The translations under genes were made by a program, and so were the position numbers. A stretch of DNA of 64,000 nucleotides from Saturnia japonica (Eukaryota; Arthropoda; Insecta; Lepidoptera; Saturniidae), in assembly GCA_033032175.1 (NCBI GenBank), contig CM065304.1, positions 28,712,653-28,776,652 on the forward strand. Direction: 5' to 3'. The notes under the pieces were generated by a model. It had not been told where the DNA came from, searched no databases, and saw only the letters and a list, made by a program, of their open reading frames with translations. Below, piece by piece: positions 36,701-48,700 of this stretch. How positions within the stretch are numbered: the first letter of the stretch is position 1; each line of letters opens with the position of its first letter.

Positions 36701-39700
36701 TTTTGCTTCTTTTTACAATAAAAATAGATTAAACTAAATGTTATAACCGACAAAAACCAGGCGTCCGTCATGCTTGCTTATCCAAAACACACTAGCAGAC
36801 TCGCAAACGTGTAGATACATATTTGGCTCTCTTATTTTATTATTGTAAAGGTTTAAAATTTGCGGCAAGTGGCAAACGTAAGGATCAGGTATAACAAGGT
36901 GAATGCATCAGCTACGCTCAGACACAAAGTTTTACGAGATCGTTTTTTAAATAAGACTTGTTGTTTTAATGGTAAATAAAATTAATCATATCGACAATAG
37001 AAAAGCAGTTAGTTAAGTATAGTCAATCAACCACCCCACCGCGGCGTCGACATAATACGCGCAGACTTGCGTTTACGTCAACGTTTTTATCATCTGCAAT
37101 GTTAGAAAATGTTTCTAACAATTATTTCATAATACAATATTTATGATGATTAACTTCCAAATATGTTTAAGACCTAACATACTCGTAAATTAATAAAACT
37201 ATAACCACATAAAAACTCAGCAACAGTCGCAACGACAGGTCCGTACTTACGTGCTAGTCACTTTTCTGTATGCTGTTTTCCCATTTTGAATATGACAAGT
37301 AGAATACATTATATATTCCTCCATGTTAACTTAGTGCCTGTGTAGAACTTAAGTGTTCGCTGTATAGATTTCGCATATATATGGATATATGCCAAAGGGA
37401 AGTGTACTAAGAGGACAGTCGAGGGAATTGGTGATACGCTTGCGTAAATATTTTAAAAGAGAAAATCAAAATGGTGGACCCCTTTGCCTGTAGCAGAAGT
37501 GCGTGATCGTGTTGCGGAAGATCTAGGCATCAGTCTGAGTACAGTGACAAATATTACTAAGGAAGTCTATGGCAAAAGTGGCACAGAGCTAAATAAGCCC
37601 TCAACGCCGAAAAAGAAAAAAAAAACTCTACGTAGTAACCAATGTAGACGAATTTGACGCTGACGCAATACGACGTCACAAATATGACTGTTACTTGAGA
37701 AAAGAGTTTCCAATATTAAGGAAGTTGACTATTTCACTCCGCGACCGTGGCTGGCTTGTTTCGTGGAAAGAAGTCTTCACTGGCGAAGGTATTGAAACGG
37801 ATAGGATTTTTATTTAAAAATGCGGATAAAAGAAAAGTATTATTGGAGGGCACAACAATTGCTCTAGCCCGGTGTACCTTTTTGAAAGAAGCTAAAAAAA
37901 TAAAGGACTGGGAAAACGTGATTTTTTTTGACGAAATGTGGCTTAATGCCAACCACACTTTATCGAAGGCCTGGACTGATGATACTGCTGCGTCTACCTC
38001 TAAAGCGCCTATAGGGAAAGGAGAAAGATTTATTATTTGTCATGCAGGAAGTAAAAAAGGTTTTGTTGGAGGAGCGTTGCTGGCATTTAAATCGAAAAAA
38101 AAAACAGTAAAATACCATGAAGAAATGAATGCTGAAGTCTTTGAAGGTTGGTTTCAAGAATTACTGTTGACATTAGAGGAACCGTCTGTTATCGTCATGG
38201 ATAACGCACCGTATCACTCTCGCCAATTGGATAAAATACCAACGCAGGCCAATAAAAAGTCAGATATTATAAACTGGCTTCTTCGCAATTATGGCGAAAG
38301 CATAGACGAATCTATGTTGAAGTGTGAGCTGATAAGTATTTTAAAAACAAAAACCCAGATACGTGGTGGACGAAATGGCAGCAGAACATGGCTATACAGT
38401 TCTCAGACTTGCACTATACCACTGCCAATATAATGCTATCGAAATGATATGGGCACAAGTCAAAGGATATGTTGCCAGAAATAACACTGGTCCGCCATTT
38501 ACAGCTAATAAGATGCTTGAATTACTAAAGGATTCTTGTAATCAAGTGACGCCTGAAAATTGATCTAGTGTAGTGGAAAGGACTGTACGACTAATATTAT
38601 CGGATTGGGAAAGAGATGTAGCCTTCGGCACCATTATAGAGCAAGAACCAATTATCGATACTGATTTAAATTGTGAATGAATGAACAGACATTGTTCTGT
38701 AAATTAAATGATAATAATAATACTAAAGATGTAAAAATAAAACATAATATGAATAAAACATTAGCGGAAATTGTAAAGAACGGTGAATGGAACGATAAAA
38801 ACAATGTTGCAGAAAATACAATGGAATTTAATTACAAAAAAGAAAACATATTCAAATAGGTTCATTGGTCAAGTAGGTACTTCAAATGAAAACGAATTAT
38901 TATTTAAAGCGGCGGATAAGAAAATACCTATGTATATTACAAATGTGCATAAAATTACGTCAGAAAAAGTCATTGAAGATTACATATGATATAAAAACAA
39001 ATGAAAACGTTAAGCTTATAAAATTAACATTTAAAAAAGAAAAGGACCATAATTCATATAAGTTCTATATTCCTAATATTAAAGTACATGTTTCTCAGTG
39101 ACCATATGTGGCCAAAAGGGATTATTTCGGGAAGTTTTGTGAATACGAGATTTTCAAATACGAATTATGAAGTTGTAGCTGCAAATAAAGACTAAGCATG
39201 GCCAGTAGAGGAACAAATATGAATAACAGACGTTTTATTAATCTCGTTAGTTTCAATTGTAAATCAGTGACACGATCAACTGAATACATTCGTTCGCTAT
39301 GTAAAAATGCAGATATTATCGCTCTACAGGAGACATGGTTATTACCGCATGACATAGGATATTTGAATAATATTGATGACAATTTTAGCTATACTGGTAA
39401 GTCGGCGGTTGATACTTCGAGTGGAATACTAAAGGGCAGGCCTTACGGAGGCGTTGCAATACTATGACGGAAGACTTCGTTTAACGCAGTGGAAGTGATA
39501 CTTTGCAATAGTGTACGTATAACTGCGATAAAAGTGAACAAGGTCGCTCGATTTTGCTGTTCTCAGTGTATATGCCCACGGACTCATCGGAAAATAGTTT
39601 AGAACTTACCCAGTGCCTGAGAGAAATTACTGCTATAGTTGAAAATTGCAATATTAAATCTGTTTATATATTAGGAGATTGCTATATGAGGAAGAGGAGA

Positions 39701-42700
39701 TGCTTGATCGTATTCTGGATGATCACATACAGTTACATGATACACAGTTAAGCCAAATTAAGGCTGGTTTATCGACTGAAATAGCAGTATTGTGTTTAAA
39801 AAGCATTGTAAGATGCTATACTGACAGAAAGACACCTGTGTATGCGTGCATCCTAGATCATTCTAAGGCTTTCGATACAGTGTCTTATGACATACTATGG
39901 CATAAACTGATCAAGCACACAGACTTATCTATAGAAATAATTAATATTTTTAGGTTCTGGTACGCTGAACCAAACAATTATGTTAAATGGGGCGGCGAGC
40001 TATCTGATATGTACAAATTGGAATGTGGAGTTAGTTAGTTAGGATTAACTTCGCCTAAACTTTTTAATTTCTATATTAATGGCCTGATTGAGAAGCACAG
40101 CAGCACCATAGTCGGTTGTTCATTAGACGGTATGATAGTTAATAATATTAGTTATGCAGATGAAATGGTCCCTTGTGTCCATCAATCAGTGCAATCCGAA
40201 AGTTGTAAGTTATTTCTGAGGAGTATGCGGCGGCTCACAGCCTCAAGTACAATGCAAGTAAGAGTGAACTCTTGATACTTGAGGCGCGTAGTAAACACAT
40301 TGGCGAGATACCAGCAATAACTCTCAACTGGTGTCTCCTTAAACGTGTTTTTGCTTTTAAATACTTGGGGCATTGGGTTACCGCAGACCTTTCTGACAAT
40401 ATGGGTATCGAACGAAAACGAGCGATGGCTGCCCGAAGCAATATGTTGGCTCGCAGGTTTGCACGATGTTCTTGGCCAGTGAAACTTTATCTTTTTAAAG
40501 CTTACTGCCAGACGCTGTATAAATGCAGCCTGTGGGTAAACTATTCGCGGAAGGCTATAAATACTTTAAGAGTAAGTATAATAACGCCTTTTGAGTGATG
40601 ATGGGGCTGGCTCGGCACTGTAGTGCATCACAGATGTTTGGCGATAATGTCACAGATGGCTTTCATGCAATTGTGCGTAAACGAATTGCATCTGTGATGA
40701 CCTATTTGAGGGCCAGTACCAGCAGCATCCTGCAGGTGATCGCATAAAGAGTTGACTGTCCGATATTGCAGCTCTGGATTCGCGTCCATGTTGAGGCATT
40801 TATTTAAAATGACAACTTTTTATTTTTATTAATTAAGAACTCTTAAAATTATTATTATTGTGCCAAATGAACGGTATAACAAGAATTTTTAACAGCTAGT
40901 TCCTAAAAATCACTAGAATAATAAACATTATCAGCTTGTATCAAGACCTCCTTAAGGGCTCGCCATTCAACAAATCATTCACATCAAGTAATTACCAGCC
41001 ATTCTGCGCTGATGAAAAATGATCACAACTGCACTTTCAACTGCTATAAACGCCAGAAACACGCTGTAGCTATAGTCAATTACATTCATAACTCAGCTGG
41101 ATGGATACCATGGTATCCGACAGGGTCGCAACCACCATGTATAATGTATAATATTCGGGTGATATAAAAAAAAAGAAAAACACCTATCTAAATAAACTTG
41201 GAATGTCAAACATTATCTAAATACAAAATTTCATCCAAATCGTTGGAGCCGTTTCCGAGAAACCAATTACATATATATACAAGAATTGCTCACTTAATAT
41301 AATAAGATATAGTAAACCGCTCACTGTGACTCTCTTTTGGTCTGTCGAGTTCTGGGATCAGCCGGTGTATATCCAATAATAAGTTGGGGTGGTAGAGCGT
41401 CTGTACCCGACAGGGTCACAACCACCTTGTATACTGTATATAATGATAAACCGCTCAAAGTGACTCTTTTTTTGGTTTGTCGCGTTCCGGGATCAGCCGA
41501 TGTATATCCAATAATTAAGTGGGGTGGTAGAGGTGTATACCCGACAGGGTCGCAACCATTATATATAATTTACTAGCTGTACCCCACGGTTTCACCCGAG
41601 ACAATTATATCCGACAATCACCGCACCCCCAACGCCGTGTAACTTACTGCAAGTACAAATTATTTTCATTTTTCATTATCTCCTAAACTATGTATCCAAA
41701 TAACATGTCATAAAGGACAAAATTTTACTTCATAAAATTATCTTTCTGATAAAGTAACTTTTGTTTGTGAGGAATAATATGCCGTGTTTAAAAATAATGC
41801 TCATAAATCAATTTTTAATGTTTAAAAAAAATCGCAAAATAATTGATTGTGGCTTATGTATAAAAGACAGGCATATGCTTTCGCGGTCATTTTTTTAGAT
41901 ATACTAAGGATCAATAATTTTGTAGAATAATGTATTTACAAATCATTAACCATTACGCAAGCGCACTCGTTAAAAGCAGTTCGGCAGCCTATACTATTCT
42001 TCGTTAATCTGGCTATCATACATAAAATATATTTTTTCGAATCCGACTGGTATTCCAGAGATTAACGTGTTTAAACAAATAAACAAAAAACTTTTCCACT
42101 CTATTATATTGTACTATAATATATTATTTATATACATATTACGTGAAGCAAAAGCTTTGTACCCCTTTTTAAGCGTATTGCGTGCAAGGAAGACTGTGAG
42201 ATTTGGCATGGTTAAAGTTTATATGGAAAAGGAATGCAGAAAGCTAAAATTTATCTAATATCTGTTACTAACATATTAAATTAAATAATTTAATACTGCG
42301 AATCCTAACCCGACAAGTGCCATTGAACTTAGACCGCCTAAAATATATAGAAATATTGACATTGTCACTCAACGAAAAGTGATGTAGATAATACTTTTGT
42401 TTAGGTTCATGAAAACTGCAAATGTCAAACAGAAAATAGTCTATGATCAAAAAGTCGCTGGTCGAATTTCGACCTTAGGTCGATCGCTAGTTATTATAAG
42501 TATATTGTAATTAAGTATGGATATGACGATAAACCGCTCACAATGATTCTCTTTTGATTTGTCGCGTTCCGGAATTAGCCGGTGTATATCCAATAATTGA
42601 GTGGGGTGGTAGGAGGGTCTGTACCCGACAGGGTCACAACTACCATGTACAATGTATATGATGATAAACCACTCACAGTGACTCTCTTTTGGTTTGTCGC

Positions 42701-45700
42701 GTTCCAGAATTAGCCCGTGTATATCCAATAATTAAGTGGGGTGGTAGGGGGTCTGTACCCGACAGGGTCACAACTACCATGTACAATGTATATGATGATA
42801 AACCACTCACAGTGACTCTCTTTTGGTTTGTCGCGTTCCAGAATTAGCCCGTGTATATCCAATAATTAAGTGGGGTGGTAGGGGGTCTGTACCCGACAGG
42901 GTCACAACTACCATGTACAATGTATATGATGATAAACCACTCACAGTGACTCTCTTTTGGTTTGTCGCGTTCCAGAATTAGCCCGTTTATATCCAATAAT
43001 TAAGTGGGGTGGTAGGGGGCCTGTACCCGACAGGGTCACAACCACCATGTACAATGTATATGATGGTGTAGCGACATCTATCCTCGCCATAACTGACGCA
43101 TCCTACATAGAGACATTTATCTCGCCACATACGACGCATCCTACATCGCGATATTAAAATTAACCGAACAATTGAGTATATGTCAAGAACTCGACAACAA
43201 CCGTTGGGCAGCTGCCCGCCAGTCATAACATCCGTCTGGTGGGAGGATCCTCCCTTTTCAATAGTGGATGAGGAACTTAACACCCTGTTCCTCACCTACC
43301 TCCTACAATGATAAACCGCTCACAGTGACTCTCTTTTGGTTTGTCGCGTTCCGGAATTAGCCGGTGTATATCCAATAATTAAGTGGGGGGTGGTAGGGGG
43401 TCTGTACCCGAAAGGGTCACAACCGCCATGTACAATGTATATGATGATAAACCGCTCATAGTGACTCTCTTTTGGTTTGTCGCGTTCCGGGATCAGCCAA
43501 TGTACATCTAATAATCGTGTGGTGTGGTAAAGGTCTGTACCCGACAGGGTCGCAACCACCATGTACAATATCTATGATGATAAACCACTCACAAAGCCTT
43601 TCTTTTTCGATTTGTCGTGTTTCGGTATTAACCACTGTATATCCAGTCGCGGAAAGGCTGGCAGGCTGACCGGCATAGATTACTGATCTCTTGGTGGTAG
43701 CCGTTGTTTGTGGATTGTACTGTACACAACTATAATAGTGACTAATAGACAACGCACAGCTTAAACCCGTGCATCTATAGATGCACAGGAGTCCCTACGT
43801 GGAAAGCATTAAGAAATAATTTTTTGTATATTCATCCCCCCGAGAGATTTTGATGTTGATGGCAAATCTCGTCTAGTAGACATACCCCATTCATAATTTA
43901 AAATGGGCCTAAAACTAAAAGTAACAAAGCTGCAAAATCCATCGTTATTAATGACAAAATAGTACTTTTGGGTTTGCTTTAGTATAACTTAACATAAAAC
44001 AAGAGTTTATGTAAACACTCCTTACTCATCTAACCTATATAATATATATTAAGTCTTTACCTATGAAATTGCCGTTTTGTATGAAAAAATTTAAAAGAAT
44101 TTTTTTAATGTATTTTTTATTTGTATTAGTCGAAGTAATCACCCATGCAATCAATGCATCTTTGCCAGCGCAGTGGCAGTTTATTCATGCCCTTCTTAAA
44201 AAAACCAGCTGGACGGGAGGCAACAAATTCTACAAAGGCATTTTGTACTGCCTCTCGGGTATTGAATTTTTTTCCCGCCAAGGAGTTATCCAAATTATGG
44301 AAAAAGTAGTAGTCGTAGGCGCAAGGTCTGGTGAGTAGGGCGTATGACGGAGAACTTCCAACCCCAGTTCTTGCAACTTGGAGACCGTCTGCTGTGCAGT
44401 ATGAGGTCGTGCGTTGTCGTGCAGGAGCAGCGGAGACGAGCGATTGACCAATGCTGGTTGGAGATGTGCCAGCTTCTCCATCATTGTGTTCAGTTCTTCA
44501 CAGTACACATCTGCAGTAATGCTCACCCCGTTTGGTAAGAAGCTGTGATGAATCACACCGGCGCTAGACCACCAAACAGTGACCATCACTATTCTAGGGG
44601 TAAGTTTTCATTTAGGGCATTGTTTAGCTGCTGAACCAGGATCCAACCAACTTGCTGAGTGTTTGCGGTTATCAAACAGAATCCATTTTTCATCGCAGGT
44701 AATAATGCGGTTCAAAATTCCTTCAGTTGTGTGTCTGTTGAGCAGTGCAAGGCACGTCTCGACGCGTACTTCGCACTGGCGATCATTGAGTTCGTGGGGC
44801 ACCCATTTGTCAAGCTTTTTTACCTTGCCAATTTGACGCAAATGGACCAATATTGTTTTGACGCTAACGTCGAAAGCTGCTGCTAATTCAGCCGTAGACT
44901 GTGTATCATCAGCTTCCACAATCGCCTTTAATTCGTCATTGTCGACCAGTCTTTGAACGACAAGAGGTTCATATTTCAGGTCGAAATTCCCAGAACGGAA
45001 GCGAGCAAACCAATAACAGGTGGCGCGTTGGTTTGTAGTGTTAGCTCCGTAAACATCGTTGATGTTGCGTGCCGCTTGTGCCGCGTTGCTGCCACGACGG
45101 TACTCATACTCCATAACTACTCGAATTTTTAACGTATACATGATGACAAAAAAGACTGAAATGCGATGAAAATGTAACACTAATAAACAAACAAATGACT
45201 ACTTTTGGAAAAACAATTTTCCATGTTTTTAAAATAAAATTAATTTGAAATTAGAATTCTTAGCCAAACAAAAATTATTTTGATTTGAAATGGTCAGTAC
45301 TGCAGAACGGCAATTTCATAGGTAAAGACAATTAAAATGTTGCTTTCAAAGGGACCTTATATCAAGATCAAAACAAACTCTACCTAGATTTGACACAACT
45401 AATTTTGAATTTAGTTATTGCTAATTCACGTCAGGAGTCTTGAACACAACTTTGATATTTGCGGTATTCAGTGAAATCGGTCACTTATGAGTGGGAGACG
45501 GGGGAGACGGGTATACCAAAAAGATATTATATAAAGAACACGATCGCGCACTTGTTCCGAAAAAACGAGCCGAATAAGAGAGCGCAATTTAAGATTGCAT
45601 CCCACTTTACTGCAGTGACCGCATTTTCGGTATTTGGCGGAAATACCTTTGCTATAGTCAAGAACTCCTATATTTACTGCAGTAATTAATGTAAGTATAA

Positions 45701-48700
45701 TCTTTTAAATGTTTGTCTATCAATCAAGCTTAAATGGCTGCAAAGATTTTAATGAAATCAGGCACAGGACTTGAACTTTTATAACGGTATAAAAACGTCC
45801 AGTGATGCAGGCAAGTATTATAAAATTGTGAAAGTATGTTTGTTTGAAAGTTTGCCCATAAGTCATGCTCAAACTGTGGGCGTATGTGAATGAAGAGGAC
45901 TAAAAACAGATAGTATATTACATTCATTAAAGTATGAGTATATGTTTGTATGTATGTCCACTACGATTGCCTAATTTTGCAATCGCTCAGACATGCGAGT
46001 GCGCAATGAATGAATTAATGTTGAAGAAGCGTAAGATATATGCCAGGATCATAGCCGATGGAAAGATGTGGTCTCAGCCTACCCCGTTGGGAAATAGACG
46101 TGGATTTATGTATGTATGTATGTGAGTGCGCATCAGCTAGTTACATAAAGATTGGTTTTTGTGATTTGTAAAATCGTTCAAGTTAGTTTAAACTGCCAAG
46201 GACAATTTTGTAAATGATTATGTTATCTGTAATAGAAGTTTTGGAGAATAGAGGTGCAGAGAATCTCATAAGGGGGACAAGTTGAAAAAGTATCCTGCTG
46301 TAAGCAGCAAATTATAAATCAAAAACTTGCCAAAATGGCGCAAGCATAACAAGAAGAAATGATAATTTTTCGTGATGTTATAGTTTATGCTGTTGTAATA
46401 TTTAAAAAAATAATTGAACAATAATGGTACAAATTTGTAGTGAAAAGTTGTCCAAGTGGGCGAAAATTGTAAAATAATAACTTTTGGCGCTATCTATAAA
46501 TTTACACACTTGTTACCGTAGCGCCATCCTAATTTGACACTTTTTGATAGAACATTTGCATACATAGAGATGGTACTCCTGGTCTCTACCCTCCATATTG
46601 TGTAAGAAGTAATATTTACTTACCGTTTACGCTGTAATCTTTCTTTTTCTTGAAAAAGTCTTGGTATTTCTGGTAAAAAATTTTGAGAGAGAGAGCGATG
46701 TAATTCTTTTTCAACTTTACTTGTAGCTTTACTAAACTTTTCTGTCAGGTGGGTCCAATCCTCTTCAGTAAAGCACACCACTTGCCACACTCTTTCAGTC
46801 TCTTCGTCATTGATCGCTTCATGACCATAAAACCAGCCTCTCCTTCTACTGTCTTTGCTTTTTTTCTTTTTGGTTTTACCTTTCGGCTTTGTTAAAAAAT
46901 CCTCACGGTATAACCTTGTACCATAAAAGTACCAGTAAGCTGAATCATTATCATCCCACCTGGAACACATATAAATATATGAATAATATATGAAATATAT
47001 AAAACATAAAGATTTTTGCATGTGAAGCAGAGCTAAAAACATATATGTAATAAGAAAGATACAAACTGACAAAACCATATAAAACATGTTTCTTTATTTG
47101 GTTTAAATGAACTGAGATATAACCTTTACAGGTATACATTCTATATTGAAAAATTTCAAGTTAAATATAATATTTAATAATTGTGTAAATATATATTTCG
47201 TAACAATAATCATTTATTGTCATAAGATACACAAACAAAACAAAAAACATAATTTTAAAAACAAAACAAAGGATTTAAATAAATGATGCAACAAAAAGAT
47301 TTGGCATCAACTTTTTGTTGCCCGTGAGGAAAATCACCAGATGATGCTGTTTTTCAAGTAAACCTTTAGATTTAACTTGCAATATTTTGAAAAATCTCAG
47401 AGATTTTGTGCTCAATTTTAATTAGCATCTGCTTTCTCATAAGGGAAGCTACACCAAAAAAAGGAATATAAATACCTAATTTAATAAGTAACAAACCTGG
47501 AAATTACGAACTGACAAGAATTAAATTTTGAATGCAGTAGACGATAGAGTAATAAATAATAATTTAGTATATTACTTTTTGGCTTTCTAAGGCTATTATT
47601 TTTAAAAGCCTTTTAAAAGCGAAATCACCTTTAAAATGCAAAGGAGGGAGGTATGTCATTTTAATTTTTTGATGCCGCATATTTAAAACCACCCCTAACA
47701 AACCCTTATAAACAAAAAGATTGTAAATTTAAATAAATACAAACATGTATTTCAGAGCACATAATACATGTTCCCAGACTTTACGTAAGATTATTATATA
47801 TTATATGGATTATTTAGTCCTTTTATGTAGAAATTATAGTTTAGTTGCTTTATAAGTTAGATGTATTAATTGTAACATTATTATGTGTTGCTGGTAGAGT
47901 GGTTAAAACTGAAATACCACTTCAATGTTTGCAAATGCCCTGTATGAATCAACATCAGCTGATTGTTGAAATTATTCTTGTAGCTCACTGCATTTATAAA
48001 TCCTAAATGTCCTGGATTGGGGTACAATAGACTCATAGATTTACCCATAGAATGTCATTTAAAAAGTGATATTATTATAACTGATTATCAAGTTCATAAA
48101 TCTAATAAAACTTACCCAAGTGGCTCAACTCTCAAACTTTCAGATTCAAGATTTTTGAATAAATCAAAAACATCCTCTGCATCTAAACGAAAATCACATA
48201 ATGCATATAGAATCTCTACTTTCGTTCTTAGAGGTAGAAACTGAAAATCAATATCTGTATTAAATGGATTATATCTTCCTGTTTCTTGACATTTTCTTCT
48301 GAACAATCTCCTCAGATACATCTACAAATAAAGAATTGAAAATATATAAATGTATGCATATGACTATTGTGAAACCTATATACATATTTAAAATTATATG
48401 CTTGAAGCACATATAATTCAGATAGTGAAGTATATGCCTTTTTTACATTTCAAAATCAAACATTGATTAGTTTCTAATATAGAACTTTTGTTTAGATACA
48501 ATTGGGTAATTATTGATGCTTTGTTTGAAAAGGTTCAGTTACAATCAATAAGCCCAATTTGACAGGTACTGTATTTATTGTACTTCTGGTTTGCATAATT
48601 TCTTTCAACTTTATTACGTTATTTTGATATTACCTGATAATTGAATGCCGAGATATCATTGTTGCCCAAACAACCGTTCAGAAGGCGTACGATCAATTCA

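Larger units (their letters stand above)
34994..46623 (-). other. CECR2-like intron 4, 11.6 kb, packed with mobile elements
   Basis: Holds, left to right: a Helitron end (35.2 kb), a LINE 3' fragment (36.3 kb), a long-spacing Tc1-like transposase relic (37.4-38.7 kb), a LINE (38.7-40.8 kb), satellite arrays with Helitron ends (41.1-43.6 kb), a mariner (44.05-45.33 kb) and a Helitron with a LINE insertion (45.7-46.14 kb). No host exon was recognised inside. Confidence 0.7.

Noticed and set aside
42447..43752. Minus- and plus-strand frames of 60-100 codons in the 41-43.7 kb region
   Set aside because: They repeat with the 134-bp satellite period and have no conserved product.
44063..45180. Calling the 44-kb mariner transposase functional
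   Set aside because: It has an in-frame TGA after SAAKQCPK and a one-base loss before the third catalytic Asp.
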